DNA of 64,000 bases from positions 1-64,000 of the forward strand of contig JAFUYO010000053.1 in assembly GCA_017470505.1 (NCBI GenBank), written 5' to 3'. The position numbers and the translations under genes were made by a program. Within the stretch, counting starts at the first letter, position 1. Every line of letters begins with the position of its first letter. The notes under the pieces were generated by a model, which searched no databases, had not been told where the DNA came from, and saw only the letters and a program-made list of their open reading frames with translations. Positions 1-7,687 of the stretch are shown here, one piece after another. The DNA comes from Butyrivibrio sp. (GTDB lineage Bacteria; Bacillota; Clostridia; Lachnospirales; Lachnospiraceae).

Positions 1-139
1 ACTGAACATTTTACGCAGAATGATTTTTCAAAGGCAAGGAAGAAAACGCAGACAATGCGGGCATTGTCGAGGCTTTCTGACGCAGCATTTGGGAAATCAG
101 GCAAGTAAAATGTTCAAGTTATTTCGCTACAGTTCCTTA
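1..139. repeat. MITE-like palindromic element, left end cut by window edge
   Basis: Imperfect palindrome. The arm ACTGAACATTTTAC (1-14) pairs with GTAAAATGTTCAAGT (105-119), and the centre is a perfect hairpin of GACAATGC (51-58) with GCATTGTC (61-68). Read on the minus strand, 139-111 starts TAAGGAACTGTAGCG and is identical over 29 bases to 54225-54253. It carries no coding capacity or transposase. The palindromic body with dispersed ends suggests a miniature mobile element; that is inference. Bases 140-256 hold only short inverted repeats (CCGCATG 155-161 with CATGCGG 183-189; GATAACG 211-217 with CGTTATC 229-235) and no gene that I can see. Confidence 0.55.
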
Positions 140-256
140 ATGAGTCAGCTTAGTCCGCATGCAGCGTAGCTTCATATTTCATCATGCGGTCGTGTGCATA
201 AGTTTATACCGATAACGGAATGTAAGTACGTTATCAAGTATAATTTTATCACAAGG

Positions 257-328
257 GAAAGTTACGGGGACGGTTCTTCTGACTTATTTTTTCCAAAATA
301 AATCAAAAGAACCGTCCCCGTGACTTTC
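257..328. repeat. REP-like inverted repeat, possible terminator
   Basis: Near-perfect inverted repeat of about 28 bases per arm (257-284 and 301-328) around a short AT-rich loop. The core reads ACGGGGACGGTTCTT, and two or three positions mismatch between arms. It lies 11 bp beyond the stop codon of the minus-strand DUF4956 gene, so it could end that transcript. Its sequence resembles GC-rich REP-type palindromes that occur in many copies in clostridial genomes and are moved by REP-associated tyrosine transposases. That identification is from memory, and only one copy is visible here. Confidence 0.6.
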
Positions 329-339
329 TGGCTCAGGCC

Positions 340-1032
340 TTACAGCTCTTCGGACTTTACTGCGACAGGTCTTGAACAGCTGATCTCGAGATTTCCGTTT
401 CTCTGCCTCATCTCGTCGATCATGCCCTTGGTTGACGCCTTTGCGCGAAGGACTACCTTGTAGCTTAACTTATACAGGCTTCCCATTCCTGATGTCTTTA
501 CCTCCTGAAGCTCTGCCTTTGTCGTGTATCTCTCGAAGATATCGTCGAAGATCCCCTCGAAATCAAGGCCCTCGGGAACCGTGATCTTGACTGTCTTCTC
601 CTCGCTTGCCCCGTCACCAAAGCCGCAGCTGTTAAGGATGAGGTTGGCGAGCGTGATGATAACCGAGAAGATTGCCGCTATTCCGATATATCCCATTCCT
701 GTCGCAAGGCCCACAGCCATCGCAAGGAAGATGCTGGTTATCTCTTTTCCCGAGCCGGGTGCCGAGCGGAATCTGACAAGTGAGAAAGCTCCCGCAACTG
801 CCACGCCTGCGCCGATGTTGCCGTTTACCAGCATGATAACTATCTGCACTATCGCTGGCAGGAGAGCCAAAGTGATTATGTAGCTCTTTGAGTAGCTGCT
901 CTTTATCGTGTACATAAAGGCGATGAATACCCCGATTGCCAGTGAGCACAGGGTTGCGATGAGAAATGACGCCCCTGTGATCGTGCCGTTTGCCATGATG
1001 CTTCCAAAAATTAAGTCTGTTGTTGTAGACAT
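340..1032 (-). CDS. DUF4956 family membrane protein
   Basis: A 230-residue integral membrane protein. Three hydrophobic stretches (about 20-44, 52-82 and 99-133) are followed by a soluble C-terminal domain (about 145-230). The loop FSLVRFRSAPGSGKEI (83-98) between the second and third stretches is the most family-like part. The ATG is preceded by AAGGAGATAGG, which supports the start. The gene lies 99 bp downstream of the VTC-domain gene on the same strand. DUF4956 and VTC genes are commonly paired, which suggests a joint role in polyphosphate or another anionic polymer at the membrane. The biochemical role of DUF4956 itself is not established. Confidence 0.82.
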   Translation of the reverse strand: MSTTTDLIFGSIMANGTITGASFLIATLCSLAIGVFIAFMYTIKSSYSKSYIITLALLPAIVQIVIMLVNGNIGAGVAVAGAFSLVRFRSAPGSGKEITSIFLAMAVGLATGMGYIGIAAIFSVIITLANLILNSCGFGDGASEEKTVKITVPEGLDFEGIFDDIFERYTTKAELQEVKTSGMGSLYKLSYKVVLRAKASTKGMIDEMRQRNGNLEISCSRPVAVKSEEL

Positions 1033-1131
1033 TGTTCCTATCTCCTTTTCCTTTTATCATCTACTGTTGTTTTCTTTACTTTGAATAGTGCCTGATATGT
1101 GACGCAGCCTTTGGGATTTCGCCGCAGTTCC

Positions 1132-1920
1132 TCACACTGCCCTGCGGAACTGAGCAATCTTCCTGCTATCTTCTGCCTTCTTAAGCTCCCTGGCGTTTAT
1201 GCCCTTTGCCATCATCTCGTTTGTCTCGCCGTACATGTAGTCCATGTATCCTCTTCCGTATTTGGAAAAAGAAGTCTTCCTGATGTTCAGCTCATCCAGG
1301 ATCCTTGCAAGTTCAATCGACATAGCGCCTGCAATCTTGAGCTCCATCAGATGCTGCCCGGGAAGGAGGATGTCTTTTCCCTTGTTGCCCTCCTTGAGAC
1401 TGAGGTTCTCTGTCCTCCACCTGATGTTGGTGTCAAAGGTGATCCTAAGATCCGGGTCCTCAATCCCTGCCATTGCTATGCGGTCGTAGGAGATCGCCAT
1501 CGCGGGCCTAAGTCCCTTGTAGTACTGCTTGAAGTAATCGATCTCGCCTGATATCTGCGACTTATTCTTAAGCTCTTTTCCATCGACCAGATATCCGATC
1601 GCCTCGCTGTAGGGCATTGAGATCCTTCTCTTGTAGACAACGCCCTTGTACTTTTTCTTTATCTCGATAAAAGCGTTGGTGTCATCCGTAGCCGTTCCGT
1701 AGGTGCGGAGCCTGAGCTTCTCTTTATAAACCGGCTTTTCGAGTGACCTCTCGATGAGCTTGAAGTCGGGAGTGTCAAAATATATGTTTAATATGGATGT
1801 CTTTCCGTAGCTGTCTATCGCCGCCATATTTTCCAGCCTCTTCATCAGCCCGTTGTACTGCTTATCGTCCAAAAGATATTTGACTTCGATTCTCTGAAAT
1901 ACATCCTTAAATCCAGCCAT
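1132..1920 (-). CDS. VTC domain protein, putative polyphosphate polymerase
   Basis: A 262-residue single-domain protein with the tunnel architecture of VTC polyphosphate polymerases. Visible elements are RIEVKYLL (10-17), the metal-side IYFDT (46-50), the basic YKEKLRLRTYG (65-75) and FIEIKKKYKGVVYKRR (84-99), and a late LMELKI segment with the conserved Glu. In eukaryotic VTC4 this fold polymerises ATP gamma-phosphate into polyphosphate and binds substrate with Lys/Arg residues. No transmembrane or SPX domain is present. GGAG lies 7 bp before the ATG. It is the first gene of a two-gene unit with the DUF4956 membrane protein, which could anchor it or accept the polymer (inference). Confidence 0.85.
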   Translation of the reverse strand: MAGFKDVFQRIEVKYLLDDKQYNGLMKRLENMAAIDSYGKTSILNIYFDTPDFKLIERSLEKPVYKEKLRLRTYGTATDDTNAFIEIKKKYKGVVYKRRISMPYSEAIGYLVDGKELKNKSQISGEIDYFKQYYKGLRPAMAISYDRIAMAGIEDPDLRITFDTNIRWRTENLSLKEGNKGKDILLPGQHLMELKIAGAMSIELARILDELNIRKTSFSKYGRGYMDYMYGETNEMMAKGINARELKKAEDSRKIAQFRRAV

Positions 1921-2094
1921 TTTTTTACTCCGTTTCTGTGCGTGTTGTTTTATCTTATGAACCCATAATAATTTGCTTACCTAAAAATAACTTAAACAAT
2001 CAAAATCTTTTTTTAAGGGGGCTTTAATGATATGATTATTAGTAGAAGGTTTTTAGATTTTGGGAAAAAACAGATATTTTATAGGGAGGTTTTA

Positions 2095-2577
2095 ATGTAT
2101 AAATCTGGGGATAAGGTTATCATCTTGGATTACAACAACAAGCCGCTGGATCCTGCTGTGGTTGCGGTTGTGGAGGATATAATCGGCGCAGACCGCGTCA
2201 GGCTCCGTCTTCCTGACAACGCCTGCTGCATGGAGTTCACAAATCGGTTCGAGAAGATCGATGATCAGAAATATGAGGCTCTCCTTCACAATGTCCGTAA
2301 AAGAGAGAAGAGAGTAGCAGTTGATCTGCAGATAGATATAAGGAAGTTCGCCTCTAAGCACCCGCGCCGCCGCAAGGATGAGATATTCTCCATCTTCAAC
2401 CAGGACAAGCACTATGTCTCGGTGCTCAACGCCTACGATGGCCGTGTTCAGATGTACGGTGAGGACAACATCAGCGAGAGATTTCTCTATGAGTACAAGG
2501 ATGCCCTGGCAGGGATTGTCAGGACCAGGACCTTTTTCCACGAGCTTGACAATTCAATTCCGGTGCCTGAGTTTTGA
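2095..2577 (+). CDS. Hypothetical protein, 160 residues
   Basis: I do not recognise this family. The start is placed at the ATG at 2095 because it follows a strong AGGGAGGTTTTA site; an in-frame ATG at 2032 lacks one. The N-terminal 40 residues (YKSGDKVIILDYNNKPL onward) look like a small beta-rich barrel with alternating hydrophobic positions. A basic middle (KRVAVDLQIDIRKFASKH, then PRRRKDE) follows, and then a mixed C-terminal part rich in Phe, Tyr and Glu. There is no signal peptide or membrane segment, so it is probably cytoplasmic. The gene stands alone on the plus strand between minus-strand units and converges on the O-antigen-ligase-like gene with only 31 bp between stop codons. Confidence 0.7.
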   Translation: MYKSGDKVIILDYNNKPLDPAVVAVVEDIIGADRVRLRLPDNACCMEFTNRFEKIDDQKYEALLHNVRKREKRVAVDLQIDIRKFASKHPRRRKDEIFSIFNQDKHYVSVLNAYDGRVQMYGEDNISERFLYEYKDALAGIVRTRTFFHELDNSIPVPEF

Positions 2578-2608
2578 AGATTTTAGGAGTTGCCGCAGAG
2601 CGCAGAAA

Positions 2609-4228
2609 TCAGTCAGGTGGGTATTCGCCAGATGCGCCCAGCCCCAGCAGTATGAACATAAAGGGCGTCGATACGGGCAGTGTGAATGATACAAGCGAAT
2701 TTAGAAAATATGCGATTACAGGGAGCATGCAGACTTTAGCTGCAGGCTTCCTTTTATTTTGGAGCATCACAAAAAGAGCCGATCCCACGAGGAAAAGATA
2801 TGACAGGAGCCCCAAAAGGCCTCTCTCTATGAGTATTGTTATCACCTCGCTGTGGGCATTTGTCAGCGTGTTCCCCTCAAAAATACTCATGAGTGAATCA
2901 GCGATCGATGGATCCCGGTACGCCCAGGCTGAGAAGCAGTCCTGCCCGACACCAAATATTTTTTGCATAAAGGGGAGCTCTTTGTAGATATCGAGCGATA
3001 TTGCCCAGATCATCCCGCGCCCGTTCCCGAAATCGTAATTGAACCTGCCTGCGGCGATAAGCGCTGACGCAGCAATAAAAACCGCCGCAGCAATAAGACA
3101 TATCTTCAGATAGAGAGCTCCTCTCCACTCTCCCTTCACCTCTTCAAAAAACCTCGACAGCCTGTACAGGAAAAGAGAAAGCGCCATCAGAACGAGCCCG
3201 ACATGTTTGCTGCAGATATCTGTAAGAGCGTTGGCATCGTAGGTGTAGCGCCCGCCTAAAACCATCATAAGGCACGCGGCAGTTTCCATGGAAAGCCCCA
3301 GGATAAAGAGCTGCATGACAAATCTCTTGAAGTCCTTTCTCTCATACAGACTCATGAGGAGCATAGCTCCATATGTCCCCAGTAAAACCAGGCCTCCCGA
3401 CTCGCTCCCCTGTAGAAGCAGCGCCAAAAGCCCGAGAAATGTGTAGATTGAGAGCAGAAAAAATCTTCTGCCAAAGGGTTTTGCACAGGCGGACAGACCT
3501 GCTCCGAGTGGCACAAACACAGAGAGATAAGAGACATACCAGTTTATGTTACCGATTGTGGCTAAAAATGAGTCGTTCTGAGCGTAGATATCTATCGGGT
3601 AGATACCGAACCTGCCGAGTATGGCCAGAATAAACTCAAGTGACGGTGTGATGAGCAGGGCTGCCAAAAATAGTGGAGATTCAAAAATTTCGCCTTCCCC
3701 AAAGGCTTTTCCTTTACTATCTGCAGCTGTATTTACGGACTGCGCATCAGTTCCGCCTGCAGTTACCTTTTCTCCATAGATCCACATGAAAAACAGCATG
3801 AGCGCTACTGTCAAAAACCCCGTCCTCCAGCCCTCAAGTCCGAAGAACGCGACCTTTTTATCCACAGCAAAGACAAGAGTAAGGATATTGGTCAAAAGAA
3901 ATGCTCCTGCGGCAGTAACAAACGGCATGCGCCGTACCTTCTGCCTTCTGCTTTCATTATCTTCCCCGGCATTTTGCGCATTTTCAGAGCGATTCTGCCC
4001 GTGGCGCGTACTCCTTTTTTCTCCGAAGAAAGAACTCCCGGCACTTTGGCGCGCCTTCAAGATGGCCCCAAGTACTTTGCAGATTGCAAATGCAGCCGCA
4101 AATCCTCCGCTCAAAACAAGGTAGAGGATTCCCTTCGCCTCCCCCAGCTCAAAGTAACCGTCCTTCATATAGAGCGCAAGAGCGCTGCACATAAGTATCA
4201 GATAGCCTGCTTTTAAGTATTTTTGCAC
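2609..4228 (-). CDS. O-antigen ligase-like polytopic membrane protein
   Basis: A 539-residue protein with about 11-12 hydrophobic segments. Near the C-terminus it has the Wzy_C/WaaL-type signature NAHSEVITILIERGLLGLL followed by a transmembrane helix. Members of this superfamily transfer or polymerise undecaprenyl-linked glycans on the outer face of the membrane; the substrate here cannot be read from sequence. The start is set at GTG 4228 because AAAGGAG sits 5 bp before it. The upstream in-frame ATG at 4249 has no ribosome site. A charged, low-complexity loop lies after the second helix. The gene follows the RluA-like gene by 37 bp on the same strand, so the two are probably cotranscribed. 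Confidence 0.78.
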   Translation of the reverse strand: MQKYLKAGYLILMCSALALYMKDGYFELGEAKGILYLVLSGGFAAAFAICKVLGAILKARQSAGSSFFGEKRSTRHGQNRSENAQNAGEDNESRRQKVRRMPFVTAAGAFLLTNILTLVFAVDKKVAFFGLEGWRTGFLTVALMLFFMWIYGEKVTAGGTDAQSVNTAADSKGKAFGEGEIFESPLFLAALLITPSLEFILAILGRFGIYPIDIYAQNDSFLATIGNINWYVSYLSVFVPLGAGLSACAKPFGRRFFLLSIYTFLGLLALLLQGSESGGLVLLGTYGAMLLMSLYERKDFKRFVMQLFILGLSMETAACLMMVLGGRYTYDANALTDICSKHVGLVLMALSLFLYRLSRFFEEVKGEWRGALYLKICLIAAAVFIAASALIAAGRFNYDFGNGRGMIWAISLDIYKELPFMQKIFGVGQDCFSAWAYRDPSIADSLMSIFEGNTLTNAHSEVITILIERGLLGLLSYLFLVGSALFVMLQNKRKPAAKVCMLPVIAYFLNSLVSFTLPVSTPFMFILLGLGASGEYPPD

Positions 4229-4265
4229 TCCCGCTCCTTTTTGAAACATACTTTGTACCTGTTGT

Positions 4266-5294
4266 TCAGGTTATATCGCTGCAGTCTCTAAGCGCCTCTC
4301 TGATCGCCTCGTTGTCAGGGGTGATCTCAAATTCCATCCTCTTTCCGCTCGAGGGATGTGTGATCACCGTCTTATAGGCGACAAGACAGACATTTTGAAT
4401 GCCCAGGTTTTCTGACATTTGCCGGCTCTCATCTGAGCCGTACTTCTCATCGCCCAGAATCGGCCATCCCCTGTCACTTAGCTGAACCCTTATCTGGTGG
4501 AAGCGCCCCGTATCGAGCTTTATCCGAAGAAGTGCCTTGTCGCCATCCCTCGATATGACTTCATATGAGAGCTTCGCATGTTTGACATCGCCACTCGGCG
4601 CCCGGCGCTTTTTTATCTCCTGCGCTCTCACGTCAACATTTCCATCTCCCGCCGGGGCAGGGGCTTTCCCTTTGTCTGCCTTCATATTGCTATCTAAGGC
4701 GGCAGTTTCCTTTTTCGCCTTCTCGCGATCGTCCGGGTGAAGCACTGCTGCCCTGTTATCGTCCACAATGCGGATGAGGTCATCCTCCAAAACTCCGCTC
4801 TCATCAGCTGGTCCCCTGTAGCACAGCGCATAGTAGTACTTCCCTGCTGTCCTGTCCTTTATCTGCTCTGAGAGATGTGTCGCAGCCTTCTTGTTCTTTG
4901 CAAGCACCAAAACACCCTCGACAGGCTGATCGAGCCTGTTCACGGTCGCAACATATGGCGCAGAACTGCCGCGCCTCTTTGCCACTCTGTCCACAGAGCT
5001 GCTCTTTCCCTGATTCTCCGCACCCGCAACACAGGGCGGCAAATTCCTTTGCCGCCCCTTGCTATCATCACTATTCTGCCTCTTAAAATCTGCGCTCTCA
5101 TCCCGGATGCCACAAAAGCTCTTCCCGCCCTGCCGGCGCATGGAATCCTCTCTCATACGGCATGCCAGATGGTTCCTGGCGGCGCTTATAAGGTCCATCT
5201 TGCCTGCCCTTGCGCCCTCTGTCGCCATGCCGGCCATCTTGTGGCAGACCAGTAAGTCCTCATCCTCATAGACAATCCTAAGGTCACGTGTCAT
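4266..5294 (-). CDS. RluA-like RNA pseudouridine synthase with charged insertions
   Basis: A 342-residue enzyme of the RluA/RsuA superfamily that isomerises uridine in RNA. Catalytic motif II reads NRLDQPVEGVLVL (119-131), with Asp122 as the expected nucleophile. Later motifs are YYYALCYR (153-160), TGRFHQIRVQL (262-272) and LGDEKYG (280-286). Two polar, low-complexity insertions (about 48-110 and 185-236) separate the core blocks and lengthen the protein. There is no S4 domain. The gene begins 3 bp after the response regulator stop, with AAGGTG as ribosome site, so translation is probably coupled. The RNA target is unknown. Confidence 0.85.
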   Translation of the reverse strand: MTRDLRIVYEDEDLLVCHKMAGMATEGARAGKMDLISAARNHLACRMREDSMRRQGGKSFCGIRDESADFKRQNSDDSKGRQRNLPPCVAGAENQGKSSSVDRVAKRRGSSAPYVATVNRLDQPVEGVLVLAKNKKAATHLSEQIKDRTAGKYYYALCYRGPADESGVLEDDLIRIVDDNRAAVLHPDDREKAKKETAALDSNMKADKGKAPAPAGDGNVDVRAQEIKKRRAPSGDVKHAKLSYEVISRDGDKALLRIKLDTGRFHQIRVQLSDRGWPILGDEKYGSDESRQMSENLGIQNVCLVAYKTVITHPSSGKRMEFEITPDNEAIREALRDCSDIT

Positions 5295-5297
5295 ATC

Positions 5298-5987
5298 TCA
5301 CACCTTGAAGCGATAGCCCACACCCCAGATAGTCTCGATGTACTGTGGGTTCGAAGTGTCGTATTCAATCTTCTCCCTGATCTTCTTGATATGCACGGTC
5401 ACCGTTGCGATATCTCCGATTGAATCCATGTTCCATATCTTCCTGAAGAGCTCTTCCTTGGTAAATACGTGGTTGGGGTTCTCCGCAAGGAAGGTGAGGA
5501 GGTCGAACTCCTTGGTGGTAAAGCTCTTTTCTACATCATCGACATAGACTCTTCTGGCAGTCTTGTCGATCTTGAGCCCGCGGATCTCGACAAAGTCGTT
5601 GTTGTCATGACCCGAGCCTACAAGCCTTGAGTACCTTGCCATGTGCGCCTTGACTCTTGCAACCAGCTCTGATGGTGAGAACGGCTTGGTGATATAGTCA
5701 TCCGCTCCAAGTCCGAGTCCCCTTATCTTGTCAATGTCGTCCTTCTTGGCTGAAACCATGAGGATTGGCACGTCTTTCTTTTCCCTGATGTGCTTGCAGA
5801 CCTCGAACCCGTCCATTCCGGGGAGCATCAGATCCAGTATCACAAGATCAAACTCCTCCGAAAGCGCAGTGTTAAGCCCCGCATCACCTGTATTCTCAAT
5901 CACGACCTCAAAGTCACTCAGTTCCAGATAATCCTTCTCAAGGTCAGCGATCGCCTCTTCGTCCTCAACAATAAGTATTCTGCTCAT
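5298..5987 (-). CDS. OmpR-family response regulator
   Basis: A 229-residue two-domain regulator. The receiver domain (1-118) has the acidic pair Glu8/Asp9, phospho-acceptor Asp52 in LDLMLPGMDG and the conserved Lys101 in ITKPF. The C-terminal winged helix (about 131-228) ends in the usual YIETIWGVGYRF segment, so it binds DNA as a phosphorylation-dependent dimer. It is encoded 45 bp downstream of the histidine kinase and must be its partner. The ATG follows GAGGGAGT. The downstream RluA-like and O-antigen-ligase-like genes may be read through from the same promoter. Targets cannot be inferred. Confidence 0.95.
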   Translation of the reverse strand: MSRILIVEDEEAIADLEKDYLELSDFEVVIENTGDAGLNTALSEEFDLVILDLMLPGMDGFEVCKHIREKKDVPILMVSAKKDDIDKIRGLGLGADDYITKPFSPSELVARVKAHMARYSRLVGSGHDNNDFVEIRGLKIDKTARRVYVDDVEKSFTTKEFDLLTFLAENPNHVFTKEELFRKIWNMDSIGDIATVTVHIKKIREKIEYDTSNPQYIETIWGVGYRFKV

Positions 5988-6032
5988 ACTCCCTCTCGCC
6001 TTTCTTTGTTTTTTGATATTTTCCCCAAATGT

Positions 6033-7532
6033 TCACACCGTCACCGTGTCCGGAGCATCCGCAAACTCCACGTATTTCCTCAAAACGAAATGCATGCAGG
6101 TGCCCTCTTCCTCGTGACTGGTCGCCCAGATATATCCGCCGTGGTCCTCGATGATCTTTTTCACTATGGAAAGACCAATTCCGCTCCCTCCCTGCCTGGA
6201 GTTGCGGGATGAGTCCGTCCTGTAGAACCTGTCGAAGATATTCGGTATATCCTTCTGCGCAATCCCCTTGCCGTTGTCCTCGATCTCAACCCTGACGGAG
6301 TCGATCTCATCGAGGAGCCTGATGTCGACCTGCCCCGACCCGTCGTCCCTGCCAAGATACTTGACCGAGTTCCCGACAATGTTGTTGATAACCCTCTTAA
6401 TCTGCTCGGGATCAGCCACAATAACAGTATCAGGTGTCGTGAGATTGGAGTAGTTGAGCTTGATCGACTTGCTCTCAAGGTCCGCTCCTATCTCGTCTAT
6501 GCAATCCCCAAAGTAGTCCGCCACGTTGATCTTGACGAAGTTGTAGGGAATCCTGTTGTTGTCGATGCTCGAATACAGAGTAAGCTCATTAATAAGGTTG
6601 TTCATGTCGTTGGCCTTGTTATTAATGATCTTAATGTATTTCATCTGCTTCTCAGGGCTTGCTGCAACCCCCTCCAAAAGCCCCTGGGAGTAGCCCTTTA
6701 TCGCAGTTATCGGTGTCTTTAAGTCGTGGGAGATATTGCTGATAAGCTCCTTGTTCTGCTTCTCCCTCTCTATCTTTTCCTCGGCGGACTCCTTGAGGCG
6801 CAGTCTCATGTCCTCATAGTTTCTGTAAAGAGCTTCTATCTCGCCCTTTTCCTTGATGTCCGTCGGAAGTATGTAGTCAAAATTGCCATCCTTGATATGC
6901 TCCATCGCCACGTTGAGTTCTGATATGGGCTTGAAAAAACTGCGCCCTATCCACATGGCAAGCAGTATCGAAGTCAGGGCCAGTATCGCGATGATGGCGA
7001 TACTCATATATATGATAAGCGAATTGGTGAGTGCCGTCCGAATACCGGAAATAATATAAAGAGATCCGTTTGATCCGTCAGAGAATCCGAAGTCAATCTG
7101 TCTGACCAGCTGCCTTGAAGTTGTGTAGTACACCCCCTCCAGCGCGCTTCCGTAGCCCGGAAGTACCTGTGCGGCCTCGACTGCCTTGTCCCTGTTCGCC
7201 GCGTAGTACAGCTCCCCGTTCCTCTCCACCAGGATAAAAGAATACTTCGATGCGATCCTGCGATCCAGCTCCTCAAGATACTCCTCATCCTCGAGAATAA
7301 ATGGCTTTGCCACCATGTCGCCGGATATCTCTGTGACGAGCTCATCCGTCATCTCTGCAAAGGTTCCTCCGGGGTCCGAGATCATACCATAGTCAATGGC
7401 TGTTGTATACTCCTGAGCCTGCTGCTTGTGTATCAGATAACGCCCCAGAGCCAGATAGGTTCCTATGGCCAGAATAACCGGAATGACCACAATAGCCAAT
7501 GACGTAATTAAAAGTTTTGTACGAAATCGCAT
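6033..7532 (-). CDS. Membrane sensor histidine kinase
   Basis: A 499-residue kinase with an N-terminal transmembrane helix (7-29), an extracellular sensor of about 140 residues, a second helix (171-195) and a HAMP linker (about 195-248). In the HisKA domain His269 lies in NISHDLKTPITAIKG. The ATPase domain has the N box NNIVGNSVKY (383-392), the G1 box DNGKGI (419-424) and the G2 box GGSGIGLSI (448-456). All catalytic motifs are intact. It is the first gene of a kinase-regulator unit and is divergent from pgi. A possible minus-strand extended -10 (TGG then TATACT, 7560-7555) lies 23 bp upstream. The signal is unknown. Confidence 0.95.
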   Translation of the reverse strand: MRFRTKLLITSLAIVVIPVILAIGTYLALGRYLIHKQQAQEYTTAIDYGMISDPGGTFAEMTDELVTEISGDMVAKPFILEDEEYLEELDRRIASKYSFILVERNGELYYAANRDKAVEAAQVLPGYGSALEGVYYTTSRQLVRQIDFGFSDGSNGSLYIISGIRTALTNSLIIYMSIAIIAILALTSILLAMWIGRSFFKPISELNVAMEHIKDGNFDYILPTDIKEKGEIEALYRNYEDMRLRLKESAEEKIEREKQNKELISNISHDLKTPITAIKGYSQGLLEGVAASPEKQMKYIKIINNKANDMNNLINELTLYSSIDNNRIPYNFVKINVADYFGDCIDEIGADLESKSIKLNYSNLTTPDTVIVADPEQIKRVINNIVGNSVKYLGRDDGSGQVDIRLLDEIDSVRVEIEDNGKGIAQKDIPNIFDRFYRTDSSRNSRQGGSGIGLSIVKKIIEDHGGYIWATSHEEEGTCMHFVLRKYVEFADAPDTVTV

Positions 7533-7603
7533 TGTGCTGCCCCCTGCTTTTTACAGTATACCATACTTTCACGAACTTAAGACATTTTTTATAGTTCTTT
7601 TGC

Positions 7604-7632
7604 TTGATATGAACAATGTCTACTGCTATACT
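7604..7632 (+). promoter_or_regulatory. Sigma-70-type promoter of pgi
   Basis: TTGATA (7604-7609) and TATACT (7627-7632) are separated by exactly 17 bp, with a TGC extension directly before the -10. This predicts a start near 7639 and a leader of about 50 bases to the pgi ATG. Confidence 0.75.
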
Positions 7633-7687
7633 TTTAGGCGGATTTAACAAGTTTTTTGAATTAAAACAGTATACGGAGGTTTTGAAA

